Origin: a virus
DNA: 25,308 nt
Strand: one strand, 5' to 3'
IMG/VR virus record: IMGVR_UViG_3300006875_000148
Location: 1-25,308 of that record
The position numbers were made by a program, and so were the translations under genes. The notes under the pieces were generated by a model. It ran no database searches and had not been told where the DNA came from. It was given only the letters and a program-made list of their open reading frames with translations. This document shows positions 13,585-23,333 of the stretch, piece after piece; position 1 is the stretch's first letter, and every line of letters starts with the position of its first letter.

Positions 13585-16500
13585 TCATGCCAGAGCAATA
13601 ACTCTTAGATCCTTTATTCTAGGAACATAAACCTGATTAGTTGAGGTAGCAACCAATTTAATTCTATAACTTCTAAATGGGGGAAGATTATCTGCGGTGA
13701 AATTATACTCCTTAAAATCTAGAAGTTCAGAATTAAATTCAAGCGAGGTGGATGGTGTAACATAAGAATCAGGTCTTCCACTATTATTTTCTGGAGAAAT
13801 TATTTGAGATCTAAAATCAAGATTATCGTATCCAGGGAAAGGCGTGAATATTGGTTCAAATCCAGGATTTTCTCCTATAGAATAGAAAGCTCTTATGTCA
13901 CAATATGAATTAATATAAGCATTAAGAATAGTCTTTATAGAAGTTGCTGGTGTTTCTAAGGTTATTTCTTTAGAAATATATTGGAAGGCAGTTGGGTCTT
14001 CAAAAATAGATCCAGTTCTATTATCTGTAGCATAATTTGTTATTACGCTATTTACTCTGTTTGAAGTAAGAATTGTACTTACTCTTTGAGTATCAACAAC
14101 TGGAGATAGATAAGTATTAGTTGTATCAAGTCTCAATCTCATATTTAGAGATTTGTTTCCAGGTAAAGATCCTAGGTTAGAATCTTCATTTATTTTTGAG
14201 CATATCATTCTTGGTGAAGAAAGATAATTTGCTTGATTAACCGAAATTTGTTCAAATCCAGCATCAACAAACGCAATTTCATTACCACTAATACTTGTTC
14301 CTGTTACTGTTCTAGCTTCCGCACTTAAAGATGTTCCTTGAACTGTTAGATTTTGGACGATTGGGGTAATAATTTCATAAGCAATATTTTGAGTTGCTCT
14401 TATTTCATATCCACCGCCAGATTTGGTTTCATTTTGATATAATTTTCTAAATCCAGTTCCAGAAGATCTATCAGTTCCATCAGATGACATGTCAAGTTTA
14501 ATATTGTAGTAATCAAAGTCAACTGGATTGGAAACAGTTGCGTTATCAAGATCGTGAGTCTTATTGATTCTCCTTAGAGAAACTCCATTACTTTCATACT
14601 TATAAACTTGAGAACCTATCGGATATGTAAGAGGATTTGTTCCTCTTACAATAGTTCCACCAATAACATTTCCAGTCACTGAGGTATATTCAATAATTTC
14701 ATTACCAATCTTCAAGTATCCTGGATTTGTTGTTCCTACACCAACACCTTCAAAAATACCAAAATTGGAAGCATTATCTACACTTATTGTTCCGGTAGAA
14801 TCTGAAGCATAAGCAACGGTTAGTTTTGTTGGTTTTACATCAGATTCAACGCCAGATATTGCTACTAAATTTCCTTCAGCATACATTCCATGATTTTTAT
14901 GATTTACTTTGATGTGTAAACCATCTGTAACAGTTGTAATTTCACTAGCATATATTCCACCACCAAGAGAAGCATTCAAGTCAGTTGTTATTCCGGAGTT
15001 GTTGATGTAAGTAATTGTATTTGCTGATCCAACTTCAAAGTTTCCTTGGACATTATCAATTATCAGTTGATTTGTATTGGCAATAGAAACTATAGTAAAT
15101 TTAGCATCTCTGCCTACTGATACTGAACCTAAAGTTGTGATTTCTACAGTATCGCCAACTCTATAACCATTTCCACTGCTAACAATTGTTGCTGCTATAG
15201 CAACTCCATTATTAATGGTTACATTTGCTGTTGCCCCAGAACCATTTCCAGTTAATCTGGAAAGAACCACATTATTATATGTGGCAGAACCTGATGATGG
15301 AGTATATCCTATTCCAGCATTTGTGATTGATAAAGTTCCTGTAGCAATTCCAGCATTTCCAACATAATTTCCACTAGCTCCAGTTCCAACTTGAACTATG
15401 GTATTTCCAAGTGTTAAGTCTGTATCATTAATAGTTGAAGATAGACTTACTCTTACTCTTTGGGAATTGAAGTTTAGTGAATTTGGTAGTAATTTGGCAA
15501 TTTGATTATTACCTTCAGAAAGTTGAGGGCTATAGAATTCAGCAGTACCATTTTCAATAAAGTCTGCTCTATACAGAGTAAACTTCAGATCTTCCCACTG
15601 ACTTGCTTCCCAAGTAGAGGCATTTTGCGACTTGAACAATGAACCAAGATATGGTTGGTTGGAAATAAATGTTTGAGTAATTAAATCATTTTCTCCAATT
15701 CTGGAAATATAAACACTATACTTTGTGGAATTGGATGCTAGACAAATACAATATTCTTTTCCTCCTTCCAGATAAATTGGTGCCTTAAATTGAATATTTG
15801 TAGCAATGCTTCCATCACCAGATGTTGTGATTTCTCCTGGTTCTAAAACAATTTCTGAGAAAGGAATTACATTTTGAGTTGGGAATCCACCCTGCATTGT
15901 TCTCAACTGGAAAGTTACTGGGATGTCTGTATCATCCTTTGATCTAAAGAATACATCACAACTTGTCAAAAATACACCAAATTCATTGTCAACTAAGAAT
16001 GACTGAGCAAGAGGATCATACCATCCAATAATTCCCTGCCTCTGAGTTTGAGCAATAACTCTACTATTTACAAGTTGACTTCCAGTTGTTCTAGCAACAG
16101 ACTGTTCTTCAAATACTTGTTTATTTTCAATTCTAGCATTTCTGACCGAAATAATGTTTTCTTGTACAGTTTCTAAAGTTCCGCTTGAGGTAAATGCTTC
16201 TTCAGCAATTGTTGTAGCAACATTTTGATCATTTGTATCATCATTTACTAAAGTAAATGTTTTTGTTCCAGCTTCAAATCTTGGGTGAACATTGAGATTT
16301 GGATTTGGAATATAAAAACTTCCAATTAATGTTGCTGATAGATCGGAAATTAGTCGTACATTGTTAATTGTTGCTTGTGCCTGACTTGATTGGCCAACAA
16401 GAATCATTCCAGATTCTACCCATCCACTAAATTCTCCTTGTGAAGCATTTGATAGTGAGAATGTGTCAATATTCAATATTGTAGATGTTGATGAGTAAGA

Positions 16501-19500
16501 TTCTTGTAATACTTGAGAAGTATATGGATTTTGTGGGAAGGTTGTTGTTGGTACATTATATGGACCTTCCTTATGATTTGACTGAGATACTCTAAATGTT
16601 ATCTTTGCTGAAGTATTTTCAGTTCCCTGCCCAAGACCTGTTTGTTGAACATATCCGGTAACAGTTTCGCCAACCTCAAACACTCCAGATAACATTGTAA
16701 TTTCAAGTAGTTTTGGTACACAATAACGAGTTACATCTACACCATCAAAGAAAGCATAAAGTCTAGTTAGTGGTTTAACTTTTTTGGAGATAAACTGGAC
16801 ATTTCTAGACCTCATGTATGGAACGAGGTCTCTGCGAACAACTCTATCTCCGACTGATGTTTGATCAAATTGCTCAGTAACTATCGTCTGAACACCAGTT
16901 CTTGACATTACACCAGTGTCACGAACTTCTCTAAATGTGTCCTCAAATGTCGTATCTGTTAGTGTTCCCCAAATAGCTCTAGCTCCACCACCCCAAGCTT
17001 GACCAAACTGAGTTCTTGTTCTTGTTGTTTGAATAACATCTTGACCAGTCCAGTTAGTTACCCATGCGTTCCAAATGGTTGGAGCAAATCCAGTTTGAGG
17101 GTCAACATTTAGTGTTCTAGCAGAATTTGCTAATGTTTCAGCATAATTTCCTTCAGCATTGATGATTTTTGCTTCAAGTCTTGTAGTATCAATCCAAGTG
17201 TCTGTTGCTGGAATTAATTCTACGGTTCCTTGCCAGAAACTAATTAAGAAAGGAGTGACACTTTCAGATCTAGTAGCAAAAGTTTGTTTTAACCATTCAA
17301 CTTCCGCATAATCTAAGGTTAAAATATCCCCAGTTTTTCTTACATTAATTCCTTCAATTGGTTCAAAAGCAAGATCTGTTGTTGGGTCAACACCAACGAC
17401 AGGGCCCTCTATTAAATCAATTGAAGTTGTATAATGTCCTGGTCTTAGTTCCTTATTTTTTGTATCAACACTATTTTTAATTAATACACGATCTTCTTGC
17501 GCTAAGAAAGATGAGAAATTGTCAACAAAGAAGCCAGATTTAAATCTATTTAATCCATCAGCATCTGGAACAAACAAGTTGGCAGTGTTTGATTCTAGTA
17601 AAGATAAAGTCGTATAATATTCAAGATTTTTAATTCTATTTTCAAGTTGTTTAATATCAACCATTCTATATCTTTTATGCTCAAGAAATTCAATAGAAGC
17701 ATCAGAAGTAGAATATAAGTATGGTGGAAGGTTAATCGTAGCAATCTCTAAAGAATCATCTACAGAAACTGGTTTTTCTGGTTTTTCTGAAGGTTCTCCA
17801 TATTTTACTTGAAGTTTTCCATCTTTACCTAGGTATATTCTATCAATTCGTCCGAGATAGAATGAAAAAGTCGCAAGAAGTGTTTCATCAGATGCTAATA
17901 CACTTGTAGAAGAATTTCCAGTTGAGTCAAAAGTTCTTCCATAAAATTCTAGAGGAGAACGACTTCCCTCAGAAACTGTATAATTAGAAACTCTTGGTCT
18001 AATGTCAATGATATCTGATACTCTATTGTTATCAATTACTGGGACTTCTAAAGAGTAGTCAAAAGTATCATATGAACTAGCAGTTGTAATGTCTCCATCG
18101 TCGGTGGAATCATAGTAACCATTGCTGAAGTAAATTTTTAATTTTTTAGTTGGCTCTGACGAGTCTGATTTTCTGGTAAGATATCCATAACCATATTGAG
18201 TACTAGACTGTCCATTATTGTAAGTATAATTAAAGGAAACATCAAAACTAGGTGAATCTAATGTTATAATTTGACCTTGGACAGCACTTTCCCCAAAAAC
18301 AATAGTTTCTCCCTCATTAAAAGTATTCTGATTTTTGTAAATAAATGAAATTTGGGATGAGGTTAATTTTTCGGCAACTATCGCTATTGCTCCACTTGTT
18401 TGTCCAACAAGTTCTTCTCCAATAATAAGTTCTTGAGTAGTTGATGAAGAAGTTGTGAGAGAAGCAAGAACCGCTTTTGGTGGAGATGGATTTGATGTAT
18501 CTGCCGATTCATAAATTCCATGAATTTCAATAATATCGGCAGTATTTAATGAAATATTTTCGTCCTGAACTCTGGTGCTATATGGATAGTTGCCAAAAGT
18601 TAATCCATCGTTAAGAGTGGTTGCTCCTATTCCAGAACCCTCATATTTTGAATTGCTGATTAGAACAGAATTTACTCTATTTTTTCTCTTTACTTTTGAT
18701 TTTGGATTAATCTTTTGCAGAGTTGCGGTTAAAGTTGCTCCAGTATCATTTCCACCTAAATTGTAGATTTGTAGTTGAGTTCCTCCAGCAATGAAGGCAA
18801 ATCTATCTGCGGTTAGAACTTCTGCTTCTCCATCAGACCTAATCAATGAATATCTTTCAACATCAAAAGCAGCAAAAGTTTCATTATCACCAGCAACTAC
18901 ATTTGCCGATAACTGATTACCAGAAATATTGACAGTAAAAGATTTCCTTATGGTTAAAGATCCTGCTGAAAGATCTACAGAGGAAATGTTATTTTTTGGA
19001 AGTTTTGTGTATAAAGTATTATCATCTGAAGATTCTAAAGCAGTACTAATAACCTTAAAATCTGTAACATCTAAAATAGAAGAAGATGGTAAAAGTGAAG
19101 AAGTAATTCCACTTATTGTCTGAACCTCTTGAATCTCAATAGAAGTTGTTCCTACACTAACAACTCTTGCCACAACTGGATCTGGTAGAGTCGTATCTGT
19201 GTATGTTATCAGATTATTCTTAAATATTCTATTGGAACCTGGGAATGATGGATTTGGAGATTTTACGGTGCTAGTAAATATTGGATTTGAGATAATTACT
19301 TCATCACCAATCACCAATCGTGAAACTCTGGTAAATGTTACCGCAGTTCCAGTTATCATGGACGAAACATTGGTAAATGTAACCGCTGTTCCAGTTGATA
19401 TTAAAACTCCTGCAGTATTTCCCGTCCCTATATTTACAAAAGTGTCTCCTATTGAAACAATACGAACATTTGTGAGAGCAGTGCCTACAGAAACAGAACT

Positions 19501-21753
19501 TACTCCAGCAACAACTCCAGTTACAATTCCGACAAAAATTGAAGTTGAACCAACACCAACATTAGAAGATATAGATGTTACTAATGGCTGACTTGAAGTA
19601 CTTCCAGCACTTATTCGGACAAATGTATCACCAACAGCAACAATTGGTGCATTAGTTAAAGCTGTTCCAACTGTAATACTACTTCCTATGGTAATTGCCT
19701 CTGTGGAAGCATCAATAAAAATAATGTCAGAACCAAATCCAACAGTTGTTGTTAATTCGGTTTCAAGAGAAGTTCCTACACCATCAGCTTGTGATTGAGA
19801 AATTCTGATAAAAGTATTGCCGACAGAAACTATAGGAGCGTTTGTTACAGTTCCTGTTCCTGCTGTAATTGAATTTCCTATTGAAATTGAAATATTGTCA
19901 ATTCCATTGAGACTGAATTGATTTGTATCCAGATAAATTACAGTAGATCCTACACCAACAGTGGATGATAGTGTTGTTCTGAATAATTCTTCATTAATGA
20001 AATATTTTTCAACTCCAACTGTAGCAATTCCAACATTGAAACTTGTAGATTGAATAACATCAGCATTAAAGGTGGAAGCACTTCCAACTTTTCCATAAAC
20101 AGATTTTACATCAGAAATTCCATGTGCAGTTACTGCTACACCAATTACTCCCGATTCTATGCCATCAAAAGACAGTGATTCATTTGGAATAAAAGTCCCC
20201 TTTACATCATAAATTGTTAAAGACCTTGAATCGGTTATACTATTTCTTAGGAATCCACTGGCTCCACTATTATTTCCTTTAATATAAGTTGGAACCGATA
20301 AAGTTACTGGATTATTTAAATGGATATTTGTAAATGTTTGAATATCAAATAAAGATACATGCCATTCATTTAAATTTTTATTTGTTACTTCATATGAACC
20401 AGATTCTAGTTTAAAATCATAAGCTCTAGCAACACCAATTTCCGTTCCGGAAGCGGTTGTTCCTGAAGAACCAACTCTTTGATTTCTCAAACTGACAACA
20501 TAAGTATTTCCTAGTCCAATTTGAGGAGCACCTAAGACTCTATTGAGTTTTAGAGTTGGTCCAGTATTATAAACTACGGATTGATTGGTTAAAGTTTTTA
20601 CTGTTCTTGGCTTTGGGACATCTAAAAATGTCGTAGAAATTAAATCTACTTCATATCCTCTAACAAAAGCTTTTCCTGGAGAAACTTGATATAATGCTAA
20701 ATTATCCGTTGGAGTAGAACCACCATATGTAAATTGCCCTCTATTAAATATTCCTCTATTTCCCTTATTATTGTTTAAAGAATCTTTTACCGAAATATCA
20801 AATGAAGATACAACATAATCTCCAGATTCGGCATATGTTCTTCTTGCCAGTTCGTCTGTAATTAGATTATAATTACTTGGGATAGTTTTTGTGCGAATAC
20901 TCCCATCAGAAATTGTTGCTAACTCAATAAAGTTATTGTCATCAAAGTCGGTTAAACTTTTTTTAAATAGAAATGTGGATATCTTTAATCTATCTGCGCC
21001 AGGTGCTGCATAATTATTTTCTCCCTGAGAATTATCTGTAAGCGTTTCGTCAATATCTGATGTAATTATCTCTTCATTGATATACAGACCGATTCTATAA
21101 TTTGGAGTGTTTGAATATTGATCGAGAATTAAGGTTTCTGTATTTACATTTACAAAATTACCTCTAATAAAGTAAACCCCCTCAGAAATATTAAATGAAG
21201 AACCCACAGCAGCTGCATTATTTGCTAAAGTAACCGCAAATGGAGATCCAGATTCAATTGTGGTATTTCCAAGTAATCCTGAAGTAATAGTTATATTTGA
21301 TGTTAATAGTTCACCATCAGAAAACTGTTGAGTTGAATTATTTTGGGTATTTGAACTCAAGTAGTTTATGTATAGTGTTAAATTACCTCTTTCAGAATCT
21401 TGTGAAAATAAAACTTTGTCTACAACAGCAGTTACGCCAGATGTTTGACCTGTTATTTTTGCCCCAACTAATTGTTCAATATATGCTTCTACTGGAACTC
21501 CAAGATAATTATTTTGAAGTTGAATAGCATAATATAACGCATTATATCCAGTATTTCCTGGTATTACTTTAGCACCCTCTTTGAAAAAATGCTGACCAAA
21601 TCTTTCAATTTGATTTTGGAGAATAGACTGTAAAGTTGTTAATTCTCTTGCCTGAACAGGATATCCTGGTTTAAAGAGTACACGATGATAGTCATTATTT
21701 GGATTAAAGTCATCAAAATACGGTGCTACATTGAGGTTTGTTTGTTGAGACAT
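13585..21753 (-). CDS. Giant 2722-residue virion structural protein (DUF4815-type)
   Basis: The N-terminus, NVAPYFDDFNPNNDYHRVLF with KPGYPVQARELTTLQSILQN, and the later RYRMVDIKQLENRIKNLEYY (about residue 1360), SVGDRVVRRDLVPYMRSRNV, RLYAFFDGVDVTRYCVPKLL (about 1630-1680) and GWYDPLAQSFLVDNE (about 1907) match, from memory, the DUF4815 family of T4-like marine phage baseplate or tail proteins. It occupies the place of T4 genes 9-12 and wac, so it may be a large baseplate-periphery or fibre-attachment component. Between its conserved blocks are beta repeats: VGxGST units (595-810), TSG-type units, GxGY units (about 2140-2205), and a beta unit shared with gp15 (about 2310-2385). The start at 21753 is 6 bases after g8, with only a weak Shine-Dalgarno. 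No frameshift or stop interrupts 8.2 kb. Confidence 0.9.
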   Translation of the reverse strand: MSQQTNLNVAPYFDDFNPNNDYHRVLFKPGYPVQARELTTLQSILQNQIERFGQHFFKEGAKVIPGNTGYNALYYAIQLQNNYLGVPVEAYIEQLVGAKITGQTSGVTAVVDKVLFSQDSERGNLTLYINYLSSNTQNNSTQQFSDGELLTSNITITSGLLGNTTIESGSPFAVTLANNAAAVGSSFNISEGVYFIRGNFVNVNTETLILDQYSNTPNYRIGLYINEEIITSDIDETLTDNSQGENNYAAPGADRLKISTFLFKKSLTDFDDNNFIELATISDGSIRTKTIPSNYNLITDELARRTYAESGDYVVSSFDISVKDSLNNNKGNRGIFNRGQFTYGGSTPTDNLALYQVSPGKAFVRGYEVDLISTTFLDVPKPRTVKTLTNQSVVYNTGPTLKLNRVLGAPQIGLGNTYVVSLRNQRVGSSGTTASGTEIGVARAYDFKLESGSYEVTNKNLNEWHVSLFDIQTFTNIHLNNPVTLSVPTYIKGNNSGASGFLRNSITDSRSLTIYDVKGTFIPNESLSFDGIESGVIGVAVTAHGISDVKSVYGKVGSASTFNADVIQSTSFNVGIATVGVEKYFINEELFRTTLSSTVGVGSTVIYLDTNQFSLNGIDNISISIGNSITAGTGTVTNAPIVSVGNTFIRISQSQADGVGTSLETELTTTVGFGSDIIFIDASTEAITIGSSITVGTALTNAPIVAVGDTFVRISAGSTSSQPLVTSISSNVGVGSTSIFVGIVTGVVAGVSSVSVGTALTNVRIVSIGDTFVNIGTGNTAGVLISTGTAVTFTNVSSMITGTAVTFTRVSRLVIGDEVIISNPIFTSTVKSPNPSFPGSNRIFKNNLITYTDTTLPDPVVARVVSVGTTSIEIQEVQTISGITSSLLPSSSILDVTDFKVISTALESSDDNTLYTKLPKNNISSVDLSAGSLTIRKSFTVNISGNQLSANVVAGDNETFAAFDVERYSLIRSDGEAEVLTADRFAFIAGGTQLQIYNLGGNDTGATLTATLQKINPKSKVKRKNRVNSVLISNSKYEGSGIGATTLNDGLTFGNYPYSTRVQDENISLNTADIIEIHGIYESADTSNPSPPKAVLASLTTSSSTTQELIIGEELVGQTSGAIAIVAEKLTSSQISFIYKNQNTFNEGETIVFGESAVQGQIITLDSPSFDVSFNYTYNNGQSSTQYGYGYLTRKSDSSEPTKKLKIYFSNGYYDSTDDGDITTASSYDTFDYSLEVPVIDNNRVSDIIDIRPRVSNYTVSEGSRSPLEFYGRTFDSTGNSSTSVLASDETLLATFSFYLGRIDRIYLGKDGKLQVKYGEPSEKPEKPVSVDDSLEIATINLPPYLYSTSDASIEFLEHKRYRMVDIKQLENRIKNLEYYTTLSLLESNTANLFVPDADGLNRFKSGFFVDNFSSFLAQEDRVLIKNSVDTKNKELRPGHYTTSIDLIEGPVVGVDPTTDLAFEPIEGINVRKTGDILTLDYAEVEWLKQTFATRSESVTPFLISFWQGTVELIPATDTWIDTTRLEAKIINAEGNYAETLANSARTLNVDPQTGFAPTIWNAWVTNWTGQDVIQTTRTRTQFGQAWGGGARAIWGTLTDTTFEDTFREVRDTGVMSRTGVQTIVTEQFDQTSVGDRVVRRDLVPYMRSRNVQFISKKVKPLTRLYAFFDGVDVTRYCVPKLLEITMLSGVFEVGETVTGYVQQTGLGQGTENTSAKITFRVSQSNHKEGPYNVPTTTFPQNPYTSQVLQESYSSTSTILNIDTFSLSNASQGEFSGWVESGMILVGQSSQAQATINNVRLISDLSATLIGSFYIPNPNLNVHPRFEAGTKTFTLVNDDTNDQNVATTIAEEAFTSSGTLETVQENIISVRNARIENKQVFEEQSVARTTGSQLVNSRVIAQTQRQGIIGWYDPLAQSFLVDNEFGVFLTSCDVFFRSKDDTDIPVTFQLRTMQGGFPTQNVIPFSEIVLEPGEITTSGDGSIATNIQFKAPIYLEGGKEYCICLASNSTKYSVYISRIGENDLITQTFISNQPYLGSLFKSQNASTWEASQWEDLKFTLYRADFIENGTAEFYSPQLSEGNNQIAKLLPNSLNFNSQRVRVSLSSTINDTDLTLGNTIVQVGTGASGNYVGNAGIATGTLSITNAGIGYTPSSGSATYNNVVLSRLTGNGSGATANVTINNGVAIAATIVSSGNGYRVGDTVEITTLGSVSVGRDAKFTIVSIANTNQLIIDNVQGNFEVGSANTITYINNSGITTDLNASLGGGIYASEITTVTDGLHIKVNHKNHGMYAEGNLVAISGVESDVKPTKLTVAYASDSTGTISVDNASNFGIFEGVGVGTTNPGYLKIGNEIIEYTSVTGNVIGGTIVRGTNPLTYPIGSQVYKYESNGVSLRRINKTHDLDNATVSNPVDFDYYNIKLDMSSDGTDRSSGTGFRKLYQNETKSGGGYEIRATQNIAYEIITPIVQNLTVQGTSLSAEARTVTGTSISGNEIAFVDAGFEQISVNQANYLSSPRMICSKINEDSNLGSLPGNKSLNMRLRLDTTNTYLSPVVDTQRVSTILTSNRVNSVITNYATDNRTGSIFEDPTAFQYISKEITLETPATSIKTILNAYINSYCDIRAFYSIGENPGFEPIFTPFPGYDNLDFRSQIISPENNSGRPDSYVTPSTSLEFNSELLDFKEYNFTADNLPPFRSYRIKLVATSTNQVYVPRIKDLRVIALA
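15140..15340 (-). repeat. GxGY beta-repeat pair within the giant protein
   Basis: Two units contain ITNAGIGYTPSSGSA and AATIVSSGNGYRVGDTVEI, separated by a Gly/Ala/Thr-rich GNGSGATANVTINNGV stretch. They match the pattern of the repeats in gp14 and the gp7-position protein. Boundaries are approximate. Confidence 0.7.
19328..19971 (-). repeat. Tandem VGxGST/ISVGTALTNAPIVSVGDTF repeats within the giant protein
   Basis: Three diverged units start at Val599 (VGVGSTVIYLD), Val671 (VGFGSDIIFID) and Val732 (VGVGSTSIFVG). Each is followed by a second half such as VGTALTNAPIVAVGDTFVRI. They are followed by a shorter tandem pair, TGTAVTFTNVS and TGTAVTFTRVS. At DNA level this pair is a near-identical 24-base repeat with 42-base spacing (19331-19354 and 19373-19396). 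The units look like beta-strand modules of a fibre or shaft. Confidence 0.8.
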
Positions 21754-21759
21754 AATTCT

Positions 21760-23307
21760 TTAGAACTGCAAAATGACTTTAATATCTTCTTTTTGATTTG
21801 ATGACCTAGTAATTGCTGGTCTGTTGTCAACGTAAATAATGTTTCCTGAATGTCTTTTTACTTCTGGATCTGAGACTCCATTAGTAAAAGTCTGCCCAAG
21901 GTAGTAGGTCCTATTATTTATTACGGTAGATATGCCGGAATAAGTGTTGTCAATGGAAAGAGTTAGCGATCCTCCTACGATAGATAAACTACCCCCAGTT
22001 CCTGGGGAAGATGTAAACTCTGTCAGGTCAAATCCATATGATGGATTTGTTTGTGCTGTACCAACTGTATTAAATCCAGCGAGTGTTCTATCTTGCCAAT
22101 ACTTAAGAACTCCCGTTGTTTGATTGTAACTAATTACTCTACCAATAGCAGTTGTTCCTGTGGAAACTGTTTGTGTAATAAAAGAATCGGCGGTAAAAGT
22201 AACTGAACTATATCCAGCTCCAGTTAAACGTAGAGCACTTGTAGCACTTGCTCTATCTGAGGTTAATATTGTGCCTGTGGTAACCTCTGGGTTTTCTACA
22301 ACACCAACTCTAGCAATTTGATTTCCCGTTATAAAATCTGGATTTTCGTTATTATTCTCAATTCTTGAATACATTAAAACGTTATATGCACCAAGTTCTC
22401 TGTAAATATCATATCCATGTCCACCTTTTGGTGAAGTTATTACATTGAATGTTGGTCTTGTTGTTCCTGTTGGAACATTACCTGCCACTAAATCAACATT
22501 TCCATAAGTATATCCAGAACCTTGATTTGAAACGGTTACTGATTGAACCTGTTGATCATTATTTACAACAATAGTACATTCCGCACCAGTTCCATCACCT
22601 CTGATTGGAACTCTTGTGTATGTTGTATTTGCTGTCCCTATACCAACTCCTCTGTTTGTTATAGTAACTATTTTTATAGACCCATCAATCGCATTATCTC
22701 TTACTGAAGCATTTTCTGTTGATGTTCCCCAGTCTTGTGGAACCGGAATAAAATCTGAAGATTCAAATTTTATTACATCAGATGGCCTAATCGTATACAA
22801 ATATTTCCAAACATATCCATCACCACTAGATCCCGCTGCTCTAGGCTCTAAATCAGTAAAAGTTGGTTCATCTAATGAAGGTTTTCCATTTGGCGTTTCT
22901 GGAGTAATTCCATTTTGTAAACAAACATATACTCTATACTCACTATTCATTACAAAGTAAAAAGCAGAGTATAAGTTAGTGGCACCAGAAACCTTAGCTA
23001 CATTTGATCTGCTATAGTCGTGGCGGTACATGTCATAAGTAACACCAGAAGTCCAAACTCTTTTTGGAACAACTTGACGAATATCTGAAGAATTAATTTT
23101 CTTCAAAGCAATCATAGTATCCCAATAATCATTCTCCTGGTCAAAATTGTCTTTTGGAGCAGGAGGACTTTGATCCCAATCAGTTTGATAATCTGTTGGA
23201 TTTGGTAATCCTATAAATGAGTAATAAGAATTTGATGCTGCAGTGACGCCAGCAACAAAATTCTTCGCATTTAATATTCTAATCTGATCAGTTATAATTG
23301 CGGACAT
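21760..23307 (-). CDS. g8: Baseplate wedge subunit gp8 with beta-repeat insertion
   Basis: This 515-residue protein matches T4 gp8 (334 residues) at both ends. The N-terminal half has IALKKINSSDIRQVVPKRVW (T4: VIPRRDWG), YDMYRHDY and SSGDGYVWKYLYTI (T4: GDGYVWEYLFEI). The end, VKRHSGNIIYVDNRPAITRS and EDIKVILQF, parallels T4 MRHSGEMIYMENRPPI...INILFTF. gp8 dimers form part of each baseplate wedge. The extra residues, about 210-460, include GxGY-type units (VSNQGSGYTYGNVDL, LTGAGYSSVTF) and a TAIGRVISYNQTTGVLKYW module. ATG at 23307 lies 19 bases after a TATAAATA motif and has no evident Shine-Dalgarno. Confidence 0.93.
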   Translation of the reverse strand: MSAIITDQIRILNAKNFVAGVTAASNSYYSFIGLPNPTDYQTDWDQSPPAPKDNFDQENDYWDTMIALKKINSSDIRQVVPKRVWTSGVTYDMYRHDYSRSNVAKVSGATNLYSAFYFVMNSEYRVYVCLQNGITPETPNGKPSLDEPTFTDLEPRAAGSSGDGYVWKYLYTIRPSDVIKFESSDFIPVPQDWGTSTENASVRDNAIDGSIKIVTITNRGVGIGTANTTYTRVPIRGDGTGAECTIVVNNDQQVQSVTVSNQGSGYTYGNVDLVAGNVPTGTTRPTFNVITSPKGGHGYDIYRELGAYNVLMYSRIENNNENPDFITGNQIARVGVVENPEVTTGTILTSDRASATSALRLTGAGYSSVTFTADSFITQTVSTGTTAIGRVISYNQTTGVLKYWQDRTLAGFNTVGTAQTNPSYGFDLTEFTSSPGTGGSLSIVGGSLTLSIDNTYSGISTVINNRTYYLGQTFTNGVSDPEVKRHSGNIIYVDNRPAITRSSNQKEDIKVILQF

Positions 23308-23325
23308 TTGATGGCGTTTTTTATC

Positions 23326-23333
23326 TATTTATA
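23326..23333 (-). promoter_or_regulatory. Late promoter motif TATAAATA upstream of g8, inside a palindrome
   Basis: The minus strand reads TATAAATA, a perfect T4 late-promoter box, overlapping the upstream stop (CTA TAA ATA) and 19 bases before the g8 ATG. It lies within a perfect inverted repeat with 8-base arms and a 2-base centre (23321-23338). Activity is inferred. Confidence 0.6.

Noticed and set aside
13596-13598. TTG at 13598 as start of the 74-residue protein
   Set aside because: ATG at 13583, one base after the giant gene's stop, gives the natural MNYIKVEGH start. TTG is a poor start and lies inside the giant gene.
19328-19971. Tandem repeats considered as a CRISPR-like or non-coding array
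   Set aside because: The repeats are in frame, diverge at codon level, and have no uniform spacer or repeat lengths. They are protein repeats.
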